From the NCBI RefSeq assembly GCF_000300275.1, contig NZ_AMRN01000002.1, forward strand, positions 310,001-374,000: DNA of 64,000 bases, in the 5' to 3' direction. This document shows, piece by piece, positions 56,081 through 63,747 of the stretch. Numbering within the stretch: position 1 is the stretch's first letter; every line of letters starts with the position of its first letter. This DNA is from Thalassospira profundimaris WP0211. GTDB taxonomy: Bacteria; Pseudomonadota; Alphaproteobacteria; Rhodospirillales; Thalassospiraceae. The translations under genes and the position numbers were made by a program. The notes beneath the pieces were generated by a model, which was not told the origin of the DNA, did no database searches, and worked only from the letters and a program-made list of their open reading frames with translations.

Positions 56081-56803
56081 TTATGCGGTATCTTCGCGTT
56101 CGATGACGGTGAAGTTGTCGGGCATATCCTGTGTTGGACCAAGGATTTGGGTGTAGCGCAATGCCGCATTGGCATGTTCACGCATCAGGGCTTCGGCGCG
56201 CGCACCCTGGCCATTATCGATGGCATCGAAAATGATGTGATGTTGCATATGGCTGAAATTGAATCGGCGGAATTCGCCGGTCATGTCGTCGCGGTTAAAG
56301 GCGATGGAAGATACGGATGCAAATGGCAGGTGATCATTACGCGACAGGGCATCTTCGATGGCGATGTTGCGGCTGGCCTCGATGATGGTGTTGTGAAAAC
56401 GCATGTTGAAATCGTGATAGATTTCCATGTCTTCATCGGTCAGAAATCCCTTGGAAAACAAGGCGTCACCCGTCGACAGGCATTCAATCAAATGGCTGCG
56501 GGCCGGAAGGGAGATACCGCGTTCACTGGCAAGGCGGGCGGCAAGTCCTTCGAGCACGCCGCGCACTTCGATGGCATCGGCTATTTCGGTCGGGGTGATG
56601 GCGCGCACCGTGTATCCGCGACGATCCCCTTTGCGCAGCAGGCCTTCCTGTTCGAGTGTCCGAAAGGCAATCCGGACCGGTGTGCGCGATACGCCAAGCC
56701 GTTCGGCAATCGGGATTTCCGCAACCCGTTCGCCCGGTGGAAGTTCCCCGTTGGCGATCATTTTCCGCAAGGTGATCAGGACGCGCTGGCCGTGTTTGCT
56801 CAT
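56081..56803 (-). CDS. vanR: GntR-family (FCD) repressor VanR
   Basis: A 240-residue regulator with a winged helix (about residues 8-70: GERVAEIPIAERLGVSRTPVRIAFRTLEQEGLL) and an all-helical FCD ligand domain whose His/Asp residues bind metal (FNMRFHNTIIEASRN). It lies between vanB and vanA, and ATTGGATCCAAT operators stand in front of both, so it most likely represses them until vanillate binds. The start at 56803 (MSKHGQRVL) is preferred because the alternative at 56866 would place the operator only 7 bp from the start codon. Confidence 0.88.
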   Translation of the reverse strand: MSKHGQRVLITLRKMIANGELPPGERVAEIPIAERLGVSRTPVRIAFRTLEQEGLLRKGDRRGYTVRAITPTEIADAIEVRGVLEGLAARLASERGISLPARSHLIECLSTGDALFSKGFLTDEDMEIYHDFNMRFHNTIIEASRNIAIEDALSRNDHLPFASVSSIAFNRDDMTGEFRRFNFSHMQHHIIFDAIDNGQGARAEALMREHANAALRYTQILGPTQDMPDNFTVIEREDTA

Positions 56804-56872
56804 GCCGGTTTCCGTTTTTGTGACTGCCGGGCGATCATAGTTCAGATCGAATTGTTTAAAAAGCATCTTGCC

Positions 56873-56888
56873 AAATTGGATCCAATTT
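56873..56888. promoter_or_regulatory. VanR-type operator between vanR and vanA
   Basis: AAATTGGATCCAATTT is a 16-bp perfect palindrome containing the core ATTGGATCCAAT, about 90 bp before vanA and 70 bp before vanR. It should control both divergent genes. Confidence 0.88.
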
Positions 56889-56978
56889 GATTACGCTTAG
56901 AAGCATAACAAGAAATCTTGGTGGTAAAAATTCCACCTGCAAGCAACCTTGATTGGCCTTGCGCCAAGGGAGAGAAAC

Positions 56979-57995
56979 ATGTTCCTGCGTAACTTCTGGT
57001 ACGTCGCAGGCTGGGATGGCGAAATTGGTCGCACCCCCGTCGCGCGCACGATCTGCAATGAAAATGTCGTTTTGTATCGCCGTGCTGACCGGTCACTGGT
57101 CGCACTTGAAGACAGCTGCCCGCATCGCCTTCTGCCGCTAAGCCAGGGTTATGTCGAAGGTGACCGTCTGGTGTGTGGCTATCACGGGCTGGAATTTGAT
57201 GGTGATGGCGCATGCGTACATATGCCCAACCAGCAAAGCATTCACCCCGAGGCCTGTGTCCGCGCCTATCCGGTGGTCGAGAAAGACCGCTTTGTCTGGG
57301 TCTGGATCGGCGACAAGGAAAAGGCTGACGAGGCACTTGTGCCTGACATCCCGCATGCATCCGAAGAAGGCTGGGTCTTTGATGGCGGGACGTACGATGT
57401 GAAATGCGGGTACGAACTTCTGGTCGATAACCTGATGGATCTGAGCCACGAGACGTATGTGCATCCGTCCAGCATCGGTCAGCTTGAAATCACCGAAAGC
57501 CTGCCGCAGACACGATCCGATGACGAAAGTGTCACGGTTGAACGCTGGATGGAAAACATTGTCCCGCCGCCGTTCTGGGCCAATAACCTGAAATCCAAGG
57601 AAGTCTGTGACCGTTGGCAGATCTGTACCTTTACCCTGCCATCCAATGTCATGATTGATGTTGGTGTTGCACTGGCCGGGACCGGTGCGCAGCAAGGGGA
57701 TCGGTCGAAAGGTGTGACCGGCATTGTGGTGAATTGCATGACGCCGGAAACAGAAACCACGTGTCGCTATTACTGGGGCATGGTGCGCAACTTTGACATC
57801 GATGATAACGGCCTGACCCAGAACATCAAAGATGCGCAGGCCAAGGTGTTCTATGAGGATCTTGAAGTTGTCGAAGGTCAGCAGGCCAACATGCTGCGTC
57901 ATCCGGAACGCAAGCTTTTGAACTTCAATATTGATGCGGGCGGTGTGCGTGCACGGCGTCTGATTGATCGGGCACTTGCTGCTGCGGCGGAATAA
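56979..57995 (+). CDS. vanA: vanillate O-demethylase oxygenase subunit
   Basis: A 338-residue Rieske non-haem iron oxygenase that demethylates vanillate to protocatechuate and formaldehyde. The Rieske cluster ligands are C47-x-H49 and C66-x2-H69 (SCPHR...CGYHG). The mononuclear iron site is in DNLMDLSHETYVH (D154 bridging, H157, H162). The start at 56979 (MFLRNFWYVAGW) matches the family and has GGGAGAG upstream. A TRAP binding protein follows 152 bp later in the same direction. Confidence 0.92.
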   Translation: MFLRNFWYVAGWDGEIGRTPVARTICNENVVLYRRADRSLVALEDSCPHRLLPLSQGYVEGDRLVCGYHGLEFDGDGACVHMPNQQSIHPEACVRAYPVVEKDRFVWVWIGDKEKADEALVPDIPHASEEGWVFDGGTYDVKCGYELLVDNLMDLSHETYVHPSSIGQLEITESLPQTRSDDESVTVERWMENIVPPPFWANNLKSKEVCDRWQICTFTLPSNVMIDVGVALAGTGAQQGDRSKGVTGIVVNCMTPETETTCRYYWGMVRNFDIDDNGLTQNIKDAQAKVFYEDLEVVEGQQANMLRHPERKLLNFNIDAGGVRARRLIDRALAAAAE

Positions 57996-58147
57996 CCAAC
58001 GCATAAAAAGACAAAACCGGATCCGAACCGGTCAAAGAACGCTACCAAAAGAGAGAGACGCTCAGTGCTGTGAAACACCGCGCCAAAACCGTGCCAAGCG
58101 GGCGGGGGTGCTAAGCGCATACTCAGGGAAAACGTCTGAGGTTGAAA

Positions 58148-59182
58148 ATGTTTAAACGCCTGTTTGTATCGGCAGCAGTTGCTGCTGGCTGTTTGGCAAG
58201 CGCGCTTTCTGCGCAGGCCGAACCGGAATTTACCTTCGTTTTGGAACATGTGCTGGGGCCCAAGGCAACGGCACAGGCCAAATTCCTTGAGCCATGGGCC
58301 CAGCGGATCGAGGAACAATCTGACGGTCGCATCAAGATCGAGATTTATCCGGCGATGGCGCTGGGCGGCAAGCCAACCGAGCTTTACAGCCATATTCGCG
58401 ATGGTGCGGTTGATCTGGGTTGGAGTGCACTTGGCTATACGCCGGGTGTCTATCCGCGCAGTGAAGTGTTCGAGTTGCCGTTTGTTCATACCGGCAGTGC
58501 GGCCATCACCAACATGGCCATTCAGGATATCTATGAAGAGCACCTGTCGCAGGACTTTGACGATATCAAGCCATTGCTGATCCATGTCCATACCGGGCAG
58601 GCGATCTTCACCACCGAGAAAAAGATCGAAAGCCTTGCTGATGTCGAAGGCATGAAACTGCGGGCACCGTCGCGCACCGGCGCCTGGATGCTCGAAAGCT
58701 GGGGCGCACAGCCGGTCAGTATGCCGGTGCCAGATTTGCCGCAGGCCTTGTCGCTTGGTGTCGTGGATGGTGCGTTGATCCCGCATGAGGTTGCCATTCC
58801 GTTCAAGATCCCGGATATGACCCAGTATGCCATCGAGGGGGATCAGGGTGTCCGTTTTGGCACGCTGGTCTTCATGTTTGCGATGAACAAGGATCGCTAT
58901 GAAGCCCTGCCAGATGATCTGAAGAAGGTTATCGATGATAACTCTGGCCAGAATATCGCCCGTGAAATTGGCGAGGCTTGGGATGCGATTGAACCCCGCG
59001 GTGAAGAGATTTTCGCCAAATCAGGCGAGTTGGTGACGCTTTCAGCCGATGAAACCGCAAAGTTCGCCGCAAAGGCCGACGAAGTGATTGATCGCTGGAT
59101 CGCGGAAATGAACGACAAGGGTGTCGATGGTGCCGCCATTGTTGCGGCTGCGCGTGCGGCGATTGCCAAACACAGCCAGTAA
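58148..59182 (+). CDS. TRAP transporter substrate-binding protein, possibly for aromatic acids
   Basis: A 344-residue DctP-family receptor with a signal peptide (cleavage after SAQA, about 24). The conserved EGMKLRAPSRTGAWMLESWGA region carries the ligand-binding Arg. It follows vanA on the same strand, so it may bind vanillate or a related aromatic acid. No dctQ or dctM lies beside it, so it must use permeases encoded elsewhere. ATG at 58148 is chosen over an overlapping TTG two codons upstream. Confidence 0.88.
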   Translation: MFKRLFVSAAVAAGCLASALSAQAEPEFTFVLEHVLGPKATAQAKFLEPWAQRIEEQSDGRIKIEIYPAMALGGKPTELYSHIRDGAVDLGWSALGYTPGVYPRSEVFELPFVHTGSAAITNMAIQDIYEEHLSQDFDDIKPLLIHVHTGQAIFTTEKKIESLADVEGMKLRAPSRTGAWMLESWGAQPVSMPVPDLPQALSLGVVDGALIPHEVAIPFKIPDMTQYAIEGDQGVRFGTLVFMFAMNKDRYEALPDDLKKVIDDNSGQNIAREIGEAWDAIEPRGEEIFAKSGELVTLSADETAKFAAKADEVIDRWIAEMNDKGVDGAAIVAAARAAIAKHSQ

Positions 59183-59232
59183 GTAGCTTTCAGCCCGCTG
59201 ATCGGGTTGCTCCTTTCCCGGTCACAGGCATC

Positions 59233-59305
59233 GTGCGTCGCAAGGGTGTGGTGTTCTTGTGACGCACATATATAAAAAACGGCCCGGAATGTTCCGGGCC
59301 GTTTT
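59233..59305. terminator. double hairpin terminator region
   Basis: Hairpin 1: GTGCGTC (59233-59239) with GACGCAC (59261-59267). Hairpin 2: AAAACGGCCCGGAA (59276-59289) with TTCCGGGCCGTTTT (59292-59305), bidirectional and nearly identical to 54951-54977. They close the van TRAP gene and dps. Confidence 0.85.
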
Positions 59306-59331
59306 GCGTTGGGGACGCGAAAAGTCGGTGC

Positions 59332-59802
59332 TTAGCCTTCAAGCAGGGAACGCAGCATCCAGGCGGTTTTTTCATGAACCTGAATGCGGGCGGTCAGAAG
59401 GTCTGCAGTGGCGTCGTCATCCGAGCTATCGCAAATCGGATAGAGCGAACGCGCGGTCTTGATCACGGTTTCATGGCCTTCGACCAGTTGCGCAATCATG
59501 TCCTTGGCGGCAGGCACGCCCTTTTCTTCCTTGATCGCTGTCAATTCGCCGTAGGCCGAGAAGCTGGCCGGGGCATAGGCGCCCAGCGAACGGATGCGTT
59601 CCGCAACTTCGTCAATCGCGGTCGCCAGTTCGGTGTACTGCTCTTCGAACATGGTGTGCAGGGTCTGGAACATCGGGCCGGTGACGTTCCAGTGGAAATT
59701 GTGCGTTTTTAGATATAGCGCATAGCTGTCGGCCAGAACGCGGCCAAGGCCGTCGGCGATAGCGGTACGGTTGGATTCATTGATGCCAATATCGATCTGC
59801 AT
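59332..59802 (-). CDS. dps: Dps-family DNA starvation/stationary phase protection protein
   Basis: A 156-residue mini-ferritin forming dodecamers that oxidise iron with hydrogen peroxide and protect DNA. The inter-subunit ferroxidase motif is clear: [23 protein letters not shown] (about 34-56), then [11 protein letters not shown] with Asp64 and Glu68. The N-terminus is short, without a Lys-rich DNA-binding tail. An OxyR-like half-site lies about 115 bp upstream, consistent with peroxide control by the oxyR gene in this window. Confidence 0.95.
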   Translation of the reverse strand: MQIDIGINESNRTAIADGLGRVLADSYALYLKTHNFHWNVTGPMFQTLHTMFEEQYTELATAIDEVAERIRSLGAYAPASFSAYGELTAIKEEKGVPAAKDMIAQLVEGHETVIKTARSLYPICDSSDDDATADLLTARIQVHEKTAWMLRSLLEG

Positions 59803-59915
59803 ATCTATCTCCTTTCGCCGCTTTCAAACCAAGCGGGCTAATGTGCTCTCTTTGTCTTGAAGAGAGTATGGGTGATAACTCTTAATTACACCAATTGATT
59901 GTTTAACTGTTTGCG

Positions 59916-59930
59916 ATAGGGCAATTCTAT
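59916..59930. promoter_or_regulatory. candidate OxyR half-site upstream of dps
   Basis: ATAG-N7-CTAT (59916-59930) matches one dyad of the OxyR consensus. It is 114 bp upstream of the dps start. Confidence 0.45.
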
Positions 59931-60162
59931 TACAGAAAGTAGGGATATTTCAGTGAGCCTTCAGTGTGGCTAAAACCGGTCGTTGGTGTGTCGCGAAAAT
60001 CCTAGTCAAAAAAAGAATATCAGATATTTTGGTGTGAGGTAGCATTTGCTGGACTCAATGAAATCAATGGGTTGAGTTTCATATGCCTTTATTGGAACAC
60101 AATTCGCCCTGAAATGGCCCAATGTGACCTGTTTTCCCGCCTTGATTTCCGGGCATATTCAC

Positions 60163-60331
60163 AACTGTCAGTCGAGGACGTGGTCAGCAGTCTCTGTCCC
60201 CCCTCACGATACTGGCCCAAATGGTTTCAGGTTGTTCCCCCACCTGAAATACCCCGGCTGACTTGGTCTCCCCAAGACCATGAATGACCCCGAATAGATT
60301 GGGGCGGGTTTTATCCCGCCCCACTTTTTTG
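60163..60331 (+). ncRNA. candidate structured small RNA 1 (tandem pair)
   Basis: No convincing gene explains this region. After a block GGCATATTC (60152-60160) that recurs in the second copy, the sequence folds as follows. A closing stem forms from GTCAGTCGAGG (60167-60177) with CCCCGGCTGAC (60252-60262). Inside is an 8-bp hairpin, TTTCAGGT/ACCTGAAA (60225-60249), with loop TGTTCCCCC. Then comes the hairpin GGTCT-CCCCA-AGACC (60265-60279). It ends in a strong terminator. The expected transcript is about 170 nt. The C-rich loops could pair with Shine-Dalgarno sequences, as in some alphaproteobacterial small RNAs. Family unknown to me. Confidence 0.6.
60301..60331 (+). terminator. terminator of small RNA 1
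   Basis: GGGGCGGG (60301-60308) pairs with CCCGCCCC (60315-60322), followed by ACTTTTTTG. A textbook rho-independent terminator with no protein gene before it. Confidence 0.9.
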
Positions 60332-60447
60332 TCCGGATGGCGGGGCAGCAAGATCACCCCATATCAGCGCCGCCGCAATTGCCCCAATTTGCCCCCAAAT
60401 GGTCATCAGACACCGTATTTTGAGCCGCATTTCAAAGGCATATTCCT

Positions 60448-60632
60448 AACTGTCGGATGCGAAAACTTCGATGCCGTGCCCCTCCCTCACGGCGCATCGA
60501 GGCCCGGAACGGACGCCCTTATCCCCCAAGGCGTCATGCACCCCACGGGCAAGGCAGCGCATCTGACAGGTCTCCCCAAGACCATCTGTCCCCAAAGCCC
60601 GGGCGAGCTTACAGCTCCCCGGGCTTTTAATT
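60448..60632 (+). ncRNA. candidate structured small RNA 2 (tandem pair)
   Basis: Related to 60163-60331. It has the same GGCATATTC...AACTGTC block (60437-60454) and an identical 17-base GGTCTCCCCAAGACCAT (60569-60585). A closing stem pairs CTGTCGGATGCG (60450-60461) with CGCATCTGACAG (60558-60569). Inside are hairpin CGATGCCGTG/CACGGCGCATCG (60469-60499) with loop CCCCTCCCT, and hairpin GACGCC-CTT/AAGGCGTC (60512-60535) with loop ATCCCCC. It ends in a terminator. The closing stem differs in sequence from copy 1 yet pairs in both. The C-rich loops, one reading CCCCTCCC, resemble anti-Shine-Dalgarno sequence. Confidence 0.6.
60594..60632 (+). terminator. terminator of small RNA 2
   Basis: AAAGCCCGGG (60594-60603) pairs with CCCGGGCTTTT (60618-60628), enclosing GAGCT/AGCTC, followed by AATTTG. 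After both terminators the sequence continues TTTGTCCGG, showing that the duplication extends past them. Confidence 0.88.
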
Positions 60633-60662
60633 TGTCCGGGATGTGCCGTTCGGTAACGATTT

Positions 60663-62051
60663 TCAGGCGCGCGATGCCGTTTGGCGGGCCGTGTCTTGCA
60701 CTGGCGTGTGACCGGTGATTTTGATTGGTGTGAGCGAGAAGATCTTTGTCGGGTTTTCCCGACCCCGCACCGTGACATCACCGCGCGGCGTCCATGCCGG
60801 AATATCGTCGTGGTTGCCGCACGCACGTACAGTATCCTCTGTTGCAAGGATATAGGTGCCGAACTCCTTGTTCAGTGCCTCAAGCCGGGATGCGATATTG
60901 ACGTTGTCACCATGCACCGTAAAGGTCAGGCGGCTTTCGGAGCCAACCGCACCCAGAACAATTTCACCGGAATTGATCCCGCAGCGGGTTTTCAACTGCC
61001 CGCCATGAGAATAAATGCGCCGATTGGCGAGTTCCTGAATGGCAAGGGCGGTGCGCACGGCGTTGAGTGCGTGATCGGTATCGGGGGTCACGGCATTAAA
61101 GGTGATCAGCATTGCATCACCTTCAAACTGGGTGATGACCCCGCCAAAATGCGAAATCACCGCGTTGGTTTCGGTGAAATATTCATTGAGCATGGTGGCC
61201 AGTTCTTTTGGCGCGAGCTTTTCGGCGATTGATGAAAAACCTTCGATGTCGGTAAACATTACCGTCGCGTTGACTGCTTCACCGTCGCCCGGCCGGATCT
61301 GTTGTTCGGCATGGGTGATGCGATCGGCAATTTCGGGTGACACAAAGCGCGACAGATCGCGGGCGGCAATTTCATCCGTGACAGCCCGGATAAACGATCT
61401 TTTGGCCCGCATCACGGCGACGGTCAGAACAGCGGTAACCAGCAAAATTGCGATAATCTTGTCAATTTCAGCCCCGATCAGGATCGAGTTTGAGGTCAGG
61501 TAGGTCACATAATCACGCGTGATCATGCTTTTGCCGCCCTCCGACCAGATGACATAGCCAGTCAGGATGATCCAGCCTGCCGCTGCTGTCCCGCCAGCTA
61601 TCAGGATATAGCGCGGATCAAAGCGCAGGCTGCGCAACGCAATGAAGATGAAGACATAGAGCACGGTCGGTGCTTTGAGATAGAAGCTCGCCGGTTGCAT
61701 GTACTGGATATGGAAGCTCCAGATCAGGACCATCAGAAGCCCGATATCGGCGATCACTGAAGCAGTCAGGAACCAGGTCGAGAGTTTGTTGCGATAGGTC
61801 AGGGCAAGGCGTTTGAGGGTAAACAGGTAATACAGCCCCAATGCCCATGGCACAGGATGGATGCCATCGGACATCACGGTTTTGGGGGAGATGGCATAGA
61901 GGCTTGCAAAGATCGTGACCAGCAACAGCTGAACCCAGCCGATCAGCTTTTCGCTTTCATATTGTTGTTTTTCGATCGCGCTCTGGACGCGCTCTGGCAA
62001 GTGACTGTTGGCATTCTTGCCAAACAGGAAGGCGCTCAGCGTGCTTTTCAT
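60663..62051 (-). CDS. membrane-bound class III adenylate/guanylate cyclase
   Basis: A 462-residue protein. The N-terminal half has about six membrane helices (about 37-220), and the C-terminal half is a class III nucleotide cyclase domain (about 258-440). Metal ligands are D268 (MFTDIEGF) and D312 (FEGDAMLITF). The transition-state Asn/Arg are N385 and R389 (VNIASRLE). The position usually occupied by the adenine-selecting Lys (Lys-x-x-Gly-Asp) is Q308, so base choice is uncertain. The start at 62051 is chosen because the frame upstream crosses a terminator-like hairpin; the ribosome site is weak. Confidence 0.85.
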   Translation of the reverse strand: MKSTLSAFLFGKNANSHLPERVQSAIEKQQYESEKLIGWVQLLLVTIFASLYAISPKTVMSDGIHPVPWALGLYYLFTLKRLALTYRNKLSTWFLTASVIADIGLLMVLIWSFHIQYMQPASFYLKAPTVLYVFIFIALRSLRFDPRYILIAGGTAAAGWIILTGYVIWSEGGKSMITRDYVTYLTSNSILIGAEIDKIIAILLVTAVLTVAVMRAKRSFIRAVTDEIAARDLSRFVSPEIADRITHAEQQIRPGDGEAVNATVMFTDIEGFSSIAEKLAPKELATMLNEYFTETNAVISHFGGVITQFEGDAMLITFNAVTPDTDHALNAVRTALAIQELANRRIYSHGGQLKTRCGINSGEIVLGAVGSESRLTFTVHGDNVNIASRLEALNKEFGTYILATEDTVRACGNHDDIPAWTPRGDVTVRGRENPTKIFSLTPIKITGHTPVQDTARQTASRA

Positions 62052-62451
62052 GGAGCCGATGTCCCGATCATGCAGATGGGTGTCCCTATTGGACACATTG
62101 ATTGACCATAGTGAAACCAAGGGCGGCACTTGCCAAGTCGAGATCGGGTGACGGCTGATCACAGCTGCGTGCGAGCTGGTGCAATGGGGAGGATGCGAGG
62201 AAGCCGATAAGGCAAAAAAAAGCCGGGCAACAAATGTGCCCGGCAAGTTTATCAGGGAGGCTTCACGTCTGGGAGTGATGAAATATAGCGTTCGAGGCTT
62301 CACGTCAAAATTCGCTTTTGTTCGGTTTTAAATAAATATATCATGGCTTTAGTGTTCGTTATCGTTCGCCTGAAATTGTATGCAATTGTCGCGAAACGGA
62401 TGCAAATTAGTCCCCAGCTAGTCCCCGGAAACGGGGCAGGAGTGACCGGCC
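62052..62451. other. 400-bp junction region between cyclase gene and integrase
   Basis: A strong hairpin, GCCGGGCA/TGCCCGGC (62222-62244), has an A8 run on its left. It looks like a minus-strand terminator, but no gene remains to its right. The 13-base direct repeat GAGGCTTCACGTC occurs at 62257-62269 and 62294-62306. TAGTCCCC is repeated near 62410-62422. Composition turns AT-rich from about 62280. The region may contain the left end of the integrated element; no tRNA gene is seen. Confidence 0.5.
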
Positions 62452-63738
62452 ATGCGAAAGCGCCTTACCGACCGTTTCCTTGCGACCCTGAAACCACCGC
62501 CTAATGGGCGTCTGGAAGTCACCGACGATTCCGGGGCGGGGCTGGTATTCCGAATGTCGAGTGACGGGGCCTGTTCGTGGGCGGTGCGTTATTCCATTGC
62601 CGGGAAGCAAAAGCGCGTCACACTGGGCCGCTATGTGCAGGCAGACCCCAAAGTCGGCATGACCCTTGCCAGTGCCCGGAAAAAGGCGGCGGAAATCACC
62701 GCAAGCGCCAAAGAAGGCACCGACCTGCCCGATAAGGAAGCCCGCCAGCGGGCAGAGGCCGAACAAGCCGCCAAGCGCCCCCAGACAGTCGAGTCCCTCT
62801 TGCGTCGCTATGTCGATGCCTATTGCAAGCAAAACCAGCGCAAATGGCTGGAAACCGAACGCATGTTTGAAAATCATGTTTACCCGGTAATCGGGCGATT
62901 GCCGCTTTCGGATTTGCGCCGTGCCGATATTGTTGCCCTTCTGGACCATTTGCAGAATGACAAGGGCTTTACCGCGCAAGTGAACCGGGTGCGCAGCAAT
63001 CTGATTGCCGCGTTCAACTGGGCGATTGAACGGGAATATCTTGATGCCAACCCGGCGGCGGCGGTGAAACGGCGCAAGATTGAAAAGCCGCGCAACCGGA
63101 CCCTTTCGGACGCCGAACTGATTGCAATCTGGCAGGCGGCGGACAAATTGCCCTATCCGTCGGGGCCTTATCTGAAAACGCTTATTCTAACCGGGCAGCG
63201 CCGTGATGAAGTCCGGTGCATGACATGGGACGAAATCCGCCATGCAGCACGTGCAGGATGCCGGGACGGGGCGCAAGCGGCGGGCGGTATGGCATGGGTC
63301 ATCCCCGGCGAACGCAATAAATCCAAGCGTGACCATATCGTGCCGGTTTCCGGCCTGTTTGAAAGCCTTCTGGCAGACTTGCCGCGCCTGTCCGATGCCG
63401 CCACCGCCCCGGTCTTTACGTCCAACGGGCAAAAGCCCTATGCGGGAACCCGGCGACTTAAGGAAATCATAGACCGCGAAAGCGGTGTGACCGGCTGGGT
63501 GTTTCACGATATCCGCCGGACGGTGCGGACAAATTTTGCCATTCTGGGAGTATCAAGAGAGGTAGCCGAACGGGTGTTGAACCATGCCACCCCGTCACTG
63601 GAAGGCACCTATAATACCCATGAATACTGGCCGGAAAAACGCGATGCCTTGCAGCGGTGGGCGGATCGCCTAGCGATGATGGTTCAGGGGTGCGCGGCTA
63701 ATGTCGTTCCGTTGCATTTTGCTACCAGTGTTCAGTGA
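62452..63738 (+). CDS. tyrosine recombinase integrase
   Basis: A 428-residue phage-type integrase. The N-terminal arm-binding domain is at about 1-90 (DUF4102-like: RKRLTDRFLATLKPPPNG...VTDDSGAGLVFR). The core-binding domain is at about 110-205. The catalytic domain has R250 (LTGQRRDEV), H352-x-x-R355 (VFHDIRRT), H378 and the nucleophile Tyr387 (EGTYNTHEY). All catalytic residues are present, so it should be active. CAGGAG precedes the ATG. It marks the edge of an island or prophage that continues beyond the window. Confidence 0.95.
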   Translation: MRKRLTDRFLATLKPPPNGRLEVTDDSGAGLVFRMSSDGACSWAVRYSIAGKQKRVTLGRYVQADPKVGMTLASARKKAAEITASAKEGTDLPDKEARQRAEAEQAAKRPQTVESLLRRYVDAYCKQNQRKWLETERMFENHVYPVIGRLPLSDLRRADIVALLDHLQNDKGFTAQVNRVRSNLIAAFNWAIEREYLDANPAAAVKRRKIEKPRNRTLSDAELIAIWQAADKLPYPSGPYLKTLILTGQRRDEVRCMTWDEIRHAARAGCRDGAQAAGGMAWVIPGERNKSKRDHIVPVSGLFESLLADLPRLSDAATAPVFTSNGQKPYAGTRRLKEIIDRESGVTGWVFHDIRRTVRTNFAILGVSREVAERVLNHATPSLEGTYNTHEYWPEKRDALQRWADRLAMMVQGCAANVVPLHFATSVQ

Positions 63739-63747
63739 GGGCTTCAG

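Noticed and set aside
60072-60718. Short plus-strand frames of 71 and 144 residues between dps and the cyclase
   Set aside because: They cross two strong terminators and the hairpins of the proposed small RNAs, with low-complexity Pro/Cys-rich translations and no ribosome sites.
62052-62303. 84-residue N-terminal extension of the cyclase
   Set aside because: The extended frame runs through a terminator-like hairpin and an A8 tract, and class III cyclases of this type need no such extension.
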